From contig JAFQED010000052.1 of assembly GCA_017415765.1 (NCBI GenBank), forward strand, positions 1-50,766: 50,766 nt of DNA, in the 5' to 3' direction. Source of the stretch: Desulfovibrio sp. (lineage in GTDB: Bacteria > Desulfobacterota > Desulfovibrionia > Desulfovibrionales > Desulfovibrionaceae). The translations under genes and the position numbers were made by a program. Positions within the stretch are counted from its first letter, which is position 1. Each line of letters begins with the position of its first letter. The notes under the pieces are model-generated. The model ran no database searches and was not told where the DNA came from. It saw only the letters and a program-made list of their open reading frames with translations. Below, piece by piece: positions 43,880 to 50,766 of the stretch.

Positions 43880-44728
43880 ATGTTTTTCTTTCTGCATATC
43901 CCGCGCACAGCGGGGACCACGCTGAATACCATAATCCGCAATAACTTCGCGCCTGACGAGCTGATTTCCGTTTACGATAGTCAAGATTACAGGCTGCATG
44001 CAGCCCATTCGGTAGAAGAGCTGCACAAGATCCGCCTTGTACAGGGGCACTTGCTCTTGCAAAGTTACGATCCGCCCCTGTTTTGGGGGCAGCCGGTCAA
44101 TGTCTTTACATTTTTGCGAGAACCCGTGAGCCGTCTGGTTTCGGAATATCACTTTCTGCGTAGTTGGAAGGCAAACCACCTTTACGAATGGCTACACCGG
44201 GAAAAGGTGGATTTTCGCCGCTATATCGAAAGTCGGGAACCGCAGCTCCGCTTCCGGGGGCGTAACTTCATGACCCGCTGTATTTCTGGCTGTTCTCTGG
44301 AAAATCGGGATCTTCCCTTCAAGGCGGTTGCTGTCGCCAAACGGCATTTGGAAAAGAGCTTTGGTTTTGTAGGCATCCAGGAACGCTTTTTGGAGAGCCT
44401 GATCTTGCTGGGTGATTTTTTGGGCATGAGTAATCTGCTGCACGAGCGCAATAATGCTCTGCATGGTCTGCCTGATGACAGTGTTTCTGCCGAGGACAGA
44501 GCAGTGGCGGCAGAGCGCAATCAGGGCGATGCGGCAGTGTACCGCTTTGCCTGTGAGCTTTTTGAGGAGCGTGTGGCCGCGCATGGAGCCAGCCTGACGG
44601 AGCGGGTAGAGCGTTTCAAGGCTCTGAACCAGCGGTATTGTCGCATTGCGGATGCCCTGCGCCGCCAAAGCGGTGCGCAGACGATCTGCAATGGTATAGA
44701 CCGCCCCAAGGACGGACACTGGCGATAG
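43880..44728 (+). CDS. Sulfotransferase-family protein
   Basis: A 282-residue protein similar to carbohydrate (heparan 2-O-type) sulfotransferases that use PAPS. The 5'-phosphosulfate loop is HIPRTAGTTL at residues 6-15, and the 3'-phosphate motif is FLREPVSRLVSEYHF near 77-91. Both match the family well. There is no signal peptide, so it should act in the cytoplasm, perhaps on a surface glycan precursor. It stands alone between metQ and a convergent flagellar-type set. The ribosome site is weak, so the start may be 43880 or an upstream codon. Confidence 0.8.
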   Translation: MFFFLHIPRTAGTTLNTIIRNNFAPDELISVYDSQDYRLHAAHSVEELHKIRLVQGHLLLQSYDPPLFWGQPVNVFTFLREPVSRLVSEYHFLRSWKANHLYEWLHREKVDFRRYIESREPQLRFRGRNFMTRCISGCSLENRDLPFKAVAVAKRHLEKSFGFVGIQERFLESLILLGDFLGMSNLLHERNNALHGLPDDSVSAEDRAVAAERNQGDAAVYRFACELFEERVAAHGASLTERVERFKALNQRYCRIADALRRQSGAQTICNGIDRPKDGHWR

Positions 44729-44813
44729 CCGGGCAGGAGCAGACAAAACCCTGGCAGATATTGCGCCGATGTTGCAGGGCAATGATCCAGCTCCCAGTGC
44801 AGGAGCATACGGC

Positions 44814-44850
44814 AAGGCCCTGGTCTCCTGTGCGTGAAGACCAGGGCCTT
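44814..44850. terminator. Bidirectional terminator between the sulfotransferase and chaperone genes
   Basis: A perfect 12-bp stem, AAGGCCCTGGTC (44814-44825) with GACCAGGGCCTT (44839-44850), with a 13-base loop, in the convergent gap. There are few Ts on either side. Confidence 0.6.
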
Positions 44851-44898
44851 TCCCGTTGCTGTCGCCGTATATCGGGCGTATGGCGCGCAAGCGCACCC

Positions 44899-45222
44899 TT
44901 ATTGCAATGCCTGTCCCAATGCCCGGTGGTAGCCCTGCATACGCCGTTTTTCATGCCGCGTGTTCTGCAGTCTGCTGCGGATACGCTCATGCGCCTCGCG
45001 GGCCAGGCTGGTCAGCTGCTCCTGCATGCTGTGCAGTTCTGCCAGCCGGATGCGGTATTCCTCGGTACTGGTGCTGTCCAGCATATTCCAGGCCATATTG
45101 GTCATTTCACCACGCTGCGAGGCCAGTTCTATCGCATGCTCGTAAGCCCCTTCTTCAAGGGCGACAAATTCCTGACGTGCCAAGGTCAGGGCCTGATCCA
45201 GCAAGCTGAGTCCCTGGTTCAT
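44899..45222 (-). CDS. FliT/FlgN-like flagellar export chaperone candidate
   Basis: A 107-residue all-helical, coiled-coil protein (MNQGLSLLDQALTLARQEF...). Size, helix pattern and a Gln/Arg-rich C-terminus fit FliT/FlgN-type chaperones that hold flagellar caps or hook proteins before export. Sequence identity to any one family is too weak for a firm name. The ATG at 45222 has a GGGAGG site and lies two bases after the preceding stop, so the two genes are coupled. Confidence 0.5.
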   Translation of the reverse strand: MNQGLSLLDQALTLARQEFVALEEGAYEHAIELASQRGEMTNMAWNMLDSTSTEEYRIRLAELHSMQEQLTSLAREAHERIRSRLQNTRHEKRRMQGYHRALGQALQ

Positions 45223-45224
45223 GC

Positions 45225-45839
45225 TTACCTCCCCGCTTCCTGGGCAAAGCCCGCTTGTACCTGCTGGTACAGCACAGAGCTGAATGTCTGCCATTCCTGA
45301 CACTGGGGCATGAATTCGTATTCCAGCAGGTCGGCCAGCAATATCCAGTCTTCGTTTTCCAGCACATCGCTCATTTCAGTGACCAGATCGGTCAGTTTGG
45401 TCGTGCGGGCAAGAAAGTCCTCGTCCATACCACCCACGCGGTCCTTGAGGACACCCAGCATGGCCATAAAGTCGCGTGTCACGTCCAGCAAGTCCTGCAA
45501 GAGTTCCAGCGCGTCAGCATCGGAAGCCTCGCGGAAGAGGCGGGAGACATGGCTGGCCCCGCTGGCCATCATTTTGGCAACCTTTTCCATTTCGGCTGCA
45601 ATATCAATGGTCATCTGGGCCACAGGGACGGAACGCAGCTCCACAGAGGTGATGTTCTCGCAGGACATATCCTCGGCCTGATGCGGATAGATCTCGGAGA
45701 AAGCCTCATCGTTCACCAGCACGTCCGTGACCACGCGCCCTTCAAGGCTCTTGTCCTGCATGAGGCTGGTCAGAACCTCTTCCAGATTGCTGAAGCCGGA
45801 AAGCTCCTTATCGGACTTGCATCCGTCAATTACGATCAT
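45225..45839 (-). CDS. Hypothetical acidic protein coupled to the chaperone gene
   Basis: A 204-residue acidic cytoplasmic protein that I do not recognise. Residues 1-75 look like a small alpha/beta domain (MIVIDGCKSDKELSGF...), and residues 95-204 are helical. GGAGGGAGA precedes the ATG at 45839. Two bases separate its stop from the FliT-like start. Coupling suggests a partner role in the same, probably flagellar, process. Confidence 0.65.
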   Translation of the reverse strand: MIVIDGCKSDKELSGFSNLEEVLTSLMQDKSLEGRVVTDVLVNDEAFSEIYPHQAEDMSCENITSVELRSVPVAQMTIDIAAEMEKVAKMMASGASHVSRLFREASDADALELLQDLLDVTRDFMAMLGVLKDRVGGMDEDFLARTTKLTDLVTEMSDVLENEDWILLADLLEYEFMPQCQEWQTFSSVLYQQVQAGFAQEAGR

Positions 45840-45906
45840 TTCTCCCTCCAAGCTCCCCACGGGGAAAATCTTACCATCGTTGGCGTGTAAAATCCGTTTG
45901 CAACAT

Positions 45907-47553
45907 TTATGCCACACCAACCGTAGCAGGGCCGCTATCCAAAGCCCTTGCCCACAGCCGCAAATGACGGGCCAGCAGGGCTATCAGGAGGAGCAATTCT
46001 TCCATACGATCGCCCCGCTCCTGCCGCAATTCTGCCCAAAAGATCCCCAGGACGGCCAGCTCCGGGCAGCTTTCCAGCAGGGCTTGCAGACGGTCGCAAT
46101 TACGCAAAAAGAGCTGCCCGGCCTGTGCGCTTTTGCCCAAGATCCTCCCCTGCTCGGCCAGCAATTCCAGCAGACGGGCTGCCTGCTCCAGCACGGGCCT
46201 GACCCGCTGCCGCAAGGCCGCTGTGCATGGCACGGCCCCGGCCCAGAGGGGCATGTCCGAGGCTGTATCCGGGCTCAGCCCGCACATTTCGTCAAGTATC
46301 TGACGCCAAAAGATCCGTTGCTGCCCCAGCCACAGGCTGCGCTCTTCCGTGGCATGGGGGGAAAGAGCTTCCACCGTGGCAAAGCCGCGCGCGTCAGTAC
46401 CTGTCTGCCAGACCCGCGCCTGTGCGGCCAGTTGTGGGCCAAGCCCTGCCCGCCAGCCACCCTGTTGCAACCAGCCCAGGACAAGCTCTGCCACAGACTC
46501 CGGGGTGATCTGGCTGCGGCAGGACTCCCTGCGGGTGCAGGGGGCGGAATAGGGGCAGGGATGGCACGGCAGGGCTGGCTCAAGACAGCAGCAGCCCGGC
46601 AGATACGGCCCGGTATCCCACGGCTGGGCCGTGGCCAGAAAAAAGGCCAGCGAAGGTACACCCAGCCCGGCGGCCAGGTGCATGGTGCCGGTATCATTGG
46701 TGAGCAGGAGCCGACAGCGTGCAAGCAGGGCCGCCAGTTGGGGGATGTCCGTCCGCCCCACTGCGTCAAAAAAGGGCGCACGGGCTGCCGCTGCATAGGC
46801 CTCTGCCAGTGCCCTTTCCCCCCTGGAGCCAAGCAGCACCGGGCACAGCCCCGCTGTCTGCCACAGCCTGTCTGCCAGTGCTGCAAAATGGGCCACAGGC
46901 CACTGCCGCCGGGCTTCACTGGCCCCCAGTTGCAGGGCCACAAAGCCCTGTGCTGCCTCGCCCCCGGAGACAGTGCCTGTATCCAGCAGGGCATCCGCCC
47001 AGGCGTTGGCTTCCGGGCCGGGCTGCTGCAAGAGATTTTTGCCCGGGCGCGTGCTGATGTCGGGCGAGGTCAGCCGGATGGCTGCCATACGAAACATATC
47101 CACCAGATTGAAAGGGGCATGGAGCCGCTGCCGTACCGCGCCGCTGAGAAAGGAGAACCAGACATTTTCATGGAAGCCAAAACCCTCGGCATCCAGTCCA
47201 AAGCCAAGGATAGCGGCATCCTCACCAGCCAGCAAACGGGTGAGCAGCCGGGCCGGCAGGGTGGCCGTGAGGTTGAGCACATGGCGAGGCCGGGCTTCGC
47301 GCCTGATGCCCTGTGCAAATTCCAGCAGACAGGCAGCCGCAGCCTTCCAGTCGTGGTCAAGGCAGCCCAGCAGCTTGCTGCCGGGCAAGGCCCAGGCCGC
47401 CTCCACATGCCGGAGCAGTGGCAGGGCTGGCAAAAAATTTTCCAGACAGATCAGCCCTACGCTGTGGCCGCTGTCATGCAGGTCATGGATCAGGGGCTGG
47501 CTTTGCAGCAGATCCCCAAAACGGGTCAGGTTCACCACCAACACGTCAGGCAT
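45907..47553 (-). CDS. Family 9 glycosyltransferase (heptosyltransferase-like) with C-terminal extension
   Basis: A 548-residue cytoplasmic protein. The GT9 fold runs from VVNLTRFGDLLQSQPLI at 6-22 to LLLTNDTGTMHLAAGLGVPSLAFF near 285-308. The NDTGxMHLA motif is the ADP-heptose:LPS heptosyltransferase hallmark. A Cys cluster (CCCLEPALPCHPCPYSAPC) near 325-345 is notable. The last 200 residues are helical and not part of GT9, so the protein is longer than plain heptosyltransferases. Its neighbours suggest it could glycosylate flagellin or another surface protein rather than LPS core; this is inference. Confidence 0.82.
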   Translation of the reverse strand: MPDVLVVNLTRFGDLLQSQPLIHDLHDSGHSVGLICLENFLPALPLLRHVEAAWALPGSKLLGCLDHDWKAAAACLLEFAQGIRREARPRHVLNLTATLPARLLTRLLAGEDAAILGFGLDAEGFGFHENVWFSFLSGAVRQRLHAPFNLVDMFRMAAIRLTSPDISTRPGKNLLQQPGPEANAWADALLDTGTVSGGEAAQGFVALQLGASEARRQWPVAHFAALADRLWQTAGLCPVLLGSRGERALAEAYAAAARAPFFDAVGRTDIPQLAALLARCRLLLTNDTGTMHLAAGLGVPSLAFFLATAQPWDTGPYLPGCCCLEPALPCHPCPYSAPCTRRESCRSQITPESVAELVLGWLQQGGWRAGLGPQLAAQARVWQTGTDARGFATVEALSPHATEERSLWLGQQRIFWRQILDEMCGLSPDTASDMPLWAGAVPCTAALRQRVRPVLEQAARLLELLAEQGRILGKSAQAGQLFLRNCDRLQALLESCPELAVLGIFWAELRQERGDRMEELLLLIALLARHLRLWARALDSGPATVGVA

Positions 47554-47584
47554 GACGCCCTCCCGCCATTGCCGTCTGCCCCAA

Positions 47585-48688
47585 TCAGGCCAGTGCCGTG
47601 GACTTGCCCGCGTCAAGCATGTTCAGGGCCAGCAAACGCTCCTCGCGGAAGCGGTTTTGCACCGCAGCCTGCACCTGCGTACTGGACGAGCCGAACTGCC
47701 CGGCCCGCAGCTTGTACACATTGTTGATGAGCTTGCGCTCATAGGCCGGATCATCCTGCTCCCCGCTGAGGCTGTTGGCACGGTCAAAAAGGCGGGCTGC
47801 CCCGGCCGGGCCGTGCTGTACGGCTGTGCTCCAGATAACTTCGCGCATGGCCGGGGAAAGCTGCTTCGGGTCAAGGCCGGTACGCTCGGCAATGGCGGCC
47901 ACAGCGGGCTTGTAGTGGCTTTCGTGGATGAAGGCTTCCTGAAGTTCCTCAAAGCGTTCGGGCTGTTCACTGGCAATGGCCCGCCAGACATTGGGCATGG
48001 CACCGCGTCGGCTGCCGGTATTGGCTGGCCCGGCCTCGCGCAGACGTTGGGCCAGCTCCGGGGCCTCGTTGTCAAGAAAGCCCAAAAACTGCTTCATGCT
48101 GCCCACACGCGAGGCGATCTGGTATTTGCCGTAGGAAGTCCCCCCGTTGCGGTCATAGCCGATGGCGGCGATACCTTCGCTGCCCGATTCAAAACGGGCA
48201 GAAAGCTGCCCCACAGGCACACCACCCCTGTCGGCAGTCTGGGCAGAGGGCTGTTTTTTGGCCGAGGGCCGAACCGAGAGCATGTCCGCAAGGCTGAAGC
48301 TGCGCCGCTCTTCAAACAGGGCTGTGCCGCTGCGCAACTGGCGGGCCGCCCCCATGCTGCGGGCCAGCTCCAGGGTCGAGCCACTCCCCATGCCCTGCAA
48401 CATGCCTTCCAGGGCCTTGGTCTGCTGCAAGTCTGCCTGTGCCTTGCCCAGGGTCTGGAAGCGGATCAGATCACTGGGGGAGCGTCCGGCCAGCACAGGG
48501 TTGCCCGCACCCGGCAAAAGCTGGGGCCGGGCGGACATATTGGCTGCCGCACGGATCTCGCCACTGCCTTCCATGACAGCGGCAAAACTCGCCGTATCGC
48601 CGCCCGCCGGGGCAGACACACGCCGCTGGACGGCAGACTGGGGCTGCTGCCCAGCAGGGGGACGGATCATCCAGGCAGAGTATGACAT
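47585..48688 (-). CDS. Lysozyme-like peptidoglycan hydrolase candidate
   Basis: A 367-residue protein. The N-terminal 150 residues are low-complexity (Ala/Gln/Ser/Gly-rich), without a signal peptide. The C-terminal 200 residues look like a lysozyme/chitosanase-type fold: ARFESGSEGIAAIGYD with a likely catalytic Glu near 168, then GGTSYGKYQIAS and VIWSTAVQHGPAGAARLF near 293-310. Proteins of this kind near flagellar genes may open the wall for the rod, and lack of a Sec signal fits export by the flagellar apparatus. GGAGGAGAAAG precedes the ATG. Confidence 0.6.
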   Translation of the reverse strand: MSYSAWMIRPPAGQQPQSAVQRRVSAPAGGDTASFAAVMEGSGEIRAAANMSARPQLLPGAGNPVLAGRSPSDLIRFQTLGKAQADLQQTKALEGMLQGMGSGSTLELARSMGAARQLRSGTALFEERRSFSLADMLSVRPSAKKQPSAQTADRGGVPVGQLSARFESGSEGIAAIGYDRNGGTSYGKYQIASRVGSMKQFLGFLDNEAPELAQRLREAGPANTGSRRGAMPNVWRAIASEQPERFEELQEAFIHESHYKPAVAAIAERTGLDPKQLSPAMREVIWSTAVQHGPAGAARLFDRANSLSGEQDDPAYERKLINNVYKLRAGQFGSSSTQVQAAVQNRFREERLLALNMLDAGKSTALA

Positions 48689-48792
48689 CTTCTTTCTCCT
48701 CCACGGCTCCACCGCCTCAGGCTGAGGACAGTGCCACCAATGCGAAGCAAGGAAGATGCCAAGACTGGATTTACAAGTAAAAACAGCGGGAT

Positions 48793-48819
48793 AGTTTGCC
48801 AGCTATGGGCAGTTTGCCA
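48793..48819. repeat. Perfect 9-bp direct repeat upstream of the lysozyme-like gene
   Basis: AGTTTGCCA occurs at 48793-48801 and 48811-48819, a period of 18 bases. It lies 105-131 bases upstream of the ATG at 48688. The spacing puts both copies close to the same face of the helix, as for an activator or repressor pair. Confidence 0.4.
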
Positions 48820-48832
48820 AATATCCGACAGA

Positions 48833-49468
48833 TCAGGATGGCCTGTCAGCCTTGCGCTCCTCGCCAGTTCCGTCTCCCTGCGGCCGGGGCAGCCCCATGC
48901 CCAGCTCCCGGCCCAGCACATCGGCAAAGACAGCGGGCAGGGCATCCCCCTGACGCTGCTCCCGCCCCAGCACAAGGCCAATGCGCGCCTGACTGTTATC
49001 CACGGCATTGCGGCGCGAGACATTCTTCATCCGCGCACGGCTAGGCCGTTTGTGGCTGGGTATGCGCCGCTGCACCAGCAGCACATCAGCCAGCAACACC
49101 GTACTGTCGCCACCTTCCAATGCTGCGGGCGCACCGTAACCAGCTTCCACGGCCCGGCGCAGACTCTCCCGCGAGGCCGGGCCAGCGGCCAGCAGGGTCA
49201 GCTGCACGATATGGCCCGCCTTGCTTGGATTATCGGTAACGGCAAATCCGCTGCGTTCCAGAAAGGTATGGGCCACGCTCCGCAACTGCGGCACCTGCTG
49301 GCTTTCATCATGGCAGCCCACATAGATGATCGGCGCGATCTCGGCATCGGTCTGCCAGTCAAGGCTGCCATGCCGAAACACCTCAACGTCCCCCGGTTCA
49401 AGCTGCTGCTTGCAGCCAGCCAGCAGCACACACAGCACAAGGCAGGACAGGACAATACTCCGGCTCAT
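48833..49468 (-). CDS. Hypothetical outer-membrane-type lipoprotein
   Basis: A 211-residue lipoprotein with signal and lipobox LLAGC at about residues 15-19, followed by KQ rather than an Asp that would retain it in the inner membrane. The body resembles the small alpha/beta modules of TraT-like proteins (VAHTFLERSGFAVTDNPSKAGHIVQLTLL). The C-terminus is charged (GDGTGEERKADRPS). It lies 12 bases after the TraT-like gene, so the two are probably a functional pair. Confidence 0.72.
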   Translation of the reverse strand: MSRSIVLSCLVLCVLLAGCKQQLEPGDVEVFRHGSLDWQTDAEIAPIIYVGCHDESQQVPQLRSVAHTFLERSGFAVTDNPSKAGHIVQLTLLAAGPASRESLRRAVEAGYGAPAALEGGDSTVLLADVLLVQRRIPSHKRPSRARMKNVSRRNAVDNSQARIGLVLGREQRQGDALPAVFADVLGRELGMGLPRPQGDGTGEERKADRPS

Positions 49469-49480
49469 GCTGCCTCCCCC

Positions 49481-50173
49481 TTACTGTTCAGATTGCAGGG
49501 CATTGATGATTTCCATACAGAGACGGTCTTCCAGCGCGGGCACGATTTCCTGTCGATCCATGTCGGCCCCTTCTGCCCGGACTTCCACACGCTGCATGGC
49601 GTCCCTGTCGGGAGTGCGCCCGTCGGTGCTGATGCCCACCTCAGCCCGCATCCCCCAGCTGGTGTACTTTCCCTGACTGTCAAGGAAAACCGTCCCCAGC
49701 CCCAGCAGCAAACCGGCCCCGGCCCCCCATGCCGAGCCCCGGCTGCCGTCCACGGCATTGCCCAGCATGACGCCAAGGGCCGTACCAGTGGCTGCCCCGG
49801 CCAGGGTCCGTCCCCCGCTCACCGGGGCATTGGTGCGCCCCAGCGGGAAGATTTCCCCCACCCTGACCCGGATATGGATGTCTGCTGCGGAGGGCTGTTC
49901 CACAGGGTTCAGCCCGCGTTCACTCTGGAGGTAGGCCGTCAGCATGGAGGCCAAATCATCGCGCAGGGCCGCGTCATCGGCGATCACATCCACATAGGCG
50001 GTCTGACCGGCCCGCACAGGCAGCATGGACAGCGGCTCTCCGCCCAGCGGGGATCGCGGGGGCTGCTGCGTGCTGGCGCAGCCAGCCAGAACAAGACAAA
50101 GGATGATACAGATGGCGGGCCAGAACCTCCTGACCGCATTGCCGTACTGGCCGGGCTGTTTATGTGTATCCAT
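49481..50173 (-). CDS. TraT-like complement-resistance lipoprotein
   Basis: A 230-residue lipoprotein, lipobox LVLAGC at about 27-32, with a TraT-like plan. A YVDVIADDAALRDDLASML domain comes first, then a Gly/Ala-rich membrane segment (GAATGTALGVMLG, GAGAGLLLGLG), then a beta-strand C-terminus ending in ALEDRLCMEIINAL. F-plasmid TraT blocks mating and complement; here it is chromosomal with no conjugation genes around. GGGAT precedes the ATG. Confidence 0.75.
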   Translation of the reverse strand: MDTHKQPGQYGNAVRRFWPAICIILCLVLAGCASTQQPPRSPLGGEPLSMLPVRAGQTAYVDVIADDAALRDDLASMLTAYLQSERGLNPVEQPSAADIHIRVRVGEIFPLGRTNAPVSGGRTLAGAATGTALGVMLGNAVDGSRGSAWGAGAGLLLGLGTVFLDSQGKYTSWGMRAEVGISTDGRTPDRDAMQRVEVRAEGADMDRQEIVPALEDRLCMEIINALQSEQ

Positions 50174-50357
50174 ATATGTATCCCAGTATTACAGATAGAC
50201 GCAAATCAGGATCAAGCCTAGCCCAGTCAGGCAGCCCTGTCCACTCCCCCGGCCAAAGCAGTTGCAGGGAATAACTTTTGCTTGCATGGTTGGCTTGGGG
50301 GATGTTTTTAGCGTGAGTTGCCCTGTATATTGTCACAAGTCTCCGTCAAAAACAGCC

Positions 50358-50454
50358 TTTTCCGCGCTGGCTGCGTCATTGTGCGATTTTGGTCGGTCAC
50401 GTACTTGAGTACGCTCCCTCCCAAAATCGCCCACTTCCTTGCCAGCACGAAAAA
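50358..50454. repeat. 97-base imperfect palindrome
   Basis: Three nested arm pairs share one centre at 50406/50407: TTTTCCGCGCTGGC with GCCAGCACGAAAAA (12 of 14 paired), GCGATTTTGG with CCAAAATCGC (perfect) and CGTACT with AGTACG (perfect). The spacers between the inner arms are 7 bases on each side. It may be a REP/BIME-type or MITE-like element. Confidence 0.75.
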
Positions 50455-50561
50455 ATCTTATTTTCTAGGATTCTTGCGACACTAGCCACCGCCCTCCGCT
50501 TCGCTTCAGGCGGGCAAAGGAAATACAATCTCTACCCCTCCTCTTTACTCCCCATAACAGG

Positions 50562-50624
50562 CAGGGCGTCCCCCGAAGGGAACGCCCTGTTTGGGTGACG
50601 GTGGCAGAGGTCCGAAGTGCCACC
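50562..50624 (-). terminator. Hairpins downstream of the autotransporter gene
   Basis: CAGGGCGT/ACGCCCTG (50562-50589) and GGTGGCA/TGCCACC (50600-50624) lie 24-90 bases after the autotransporter stop on the minus strand. T-runs on that strand are weak; the second hairpin is followed by GTTTTT on the plus strand. Confidence 0.4.
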
Positions 50625-50647
50625 ATCGTTTTTAGACCCTGACGGGC

Positions 50648-50766
50648 CTAAAACTCGTAGCGCAGGGTGCCGAACACGCCGTGGGCGGTGCTTTGTGCGC
50701 CCATTTGCAGGTTGTAGTTGACGCCCAGCTTCACGTTGTCGTTGCCAAACTCAAGCCCGGCCTGAC
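50648..50766 (-). CDS. Autotransporter outer-membrane beta-barrel protein, C-terminal fragment
   Basis: The window ends inside this gene; 39 codons up to the TAG at 50648-50650 are present. The translated end, LGVNYNLQMGAQSTAHGVFG followed by TLRYEF, has alternating strands and a terminal Phe, as in type V autotransporter barrels recognised by the Bam machinery. The passenger domain and start lie outside the window. Confidence 0.75.
   Translation of the reverse strand, partial: QAGLEFGNDNVKLGVNYNLQMGAQSTAHGVFGTLRYEF

Larger units (their letters stand above)
50174..50647. other. Intergenic region without a supported gene
   Basis: 474 bases upstream of the TraT-like gene and downstream of the autotransporter gene. 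It holds the 97-base palindrome at 50358-50454 and two hairpins near the autotransporter stop. A short 69-codon plus-strand frame here runs through the repeat and is not credible. Confidence 0.6.

Noticed and set aside
45727-47727. Plus-strand frame of 666 codons opposite the GT9 gene
   Set aside because: It is Gln/Pro/Cys-rich nonsense opposite a clear glycosyltransferase.
47585-48688. A T6SS or phage lysozyme effector
   Set aside because: There are no VgrG, PAAR, tail or immunity-type genes nearby; a flagellar or general wall-remodelling role fits the neighbours better.

Overview
The window looks like chromosome of a Desulfovibrionaceae bacterium (Desulfovibrio or a close relative, perhaps a gut-type species). 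The reasons are a periplasmic [NiFe] hydrogenase with a Tat-targeted small subunit beside its own maturation protease, rex next to the F0 genes of the ATP synthase, TAXI-type TRAP transport, and an overall high-GC, gene-dense layout. The taxon is inferred from gene content and from remembered Desulfovibrio synteny, not from a search. I see no rRNA, tRNA, insertion sequence, integrase or CRISPR array.

Region 1 (26-18891, all minus strand) reads as one very long polycistron with gaps or overlaps of at most about 25 bases. In transcription order it holds a glycine-zipper lipoprotein, a membrane-anchored trypsin-like protease, SrfA-, SrfB- and SrfC-like proteins, a TM/Sel1-repeat protein, a periplasmic SH3-like/VWA protein, a LolD-type ABC ATPase, an FtsX-type permease, a formylglycine-generating-enzyme-like periplasmic protein without its catalytic cysteines, and then two metabolic genes (3-hydroxyisobutyrate-dehydrogenase-like, and glgB). 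VWA + ABC ATPase + permease + FGE-like protein matches the envelope-sensing PpkA(VWA)-TagT-TagS-TagR module of type VI secretion, but there is no kinase and no T6SS gene here. Instead the module is joined to SrfABC, which pairs an actin/Hsp70-fold ATPase (SrfB) with a large P-loop GTPase-like protein (SrfC). This is the most interesting system in the window.

Region 2 (19088-22818, plus) is a TAXI TRAP transporter: receptor, DUF1850 protein and fused 4TM/12TM permease. Region 3 (23086-26287, minus) is hynB-hynA-maturation protease, with a near-perfect intrinsic terminator between hynA and the protease. Region 4 has metY (plus), a nitroreductase, cobS and rex (minus), then atpE, atpB, an AtpI-like gene and an AtpZ-like gene, and an RlmD-type rRNA methyltransferase (minus). 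A candidate Rex operator lies just downstream of the rex -10 box.

Region 5 (33908-37891, plus) is rplU-rpmA-obgE-proB followed by a glycosyltransferase-like gene. purM (minus) and a degenerate-GGDEF/intact-EAL protein (plus) follow, then metNIQ and a sulfotransferase-like gene. Region 6 (44899-50173, minus) carries a FliT/FlgN-like chaperone with its partner gene, a family 9 glycosyltransferase, a lysozyme-like protein and two outer-membrane-type lipoproteins, one TraT-like. The last 119 bases are the C-terminus of an autotransporter beta-barrel. Two nearly identical 33/34-base hairpin repeats (23029 and 27921) and a 97-base imperfect palindrome (50358-50454) are the notable non-coding structures.
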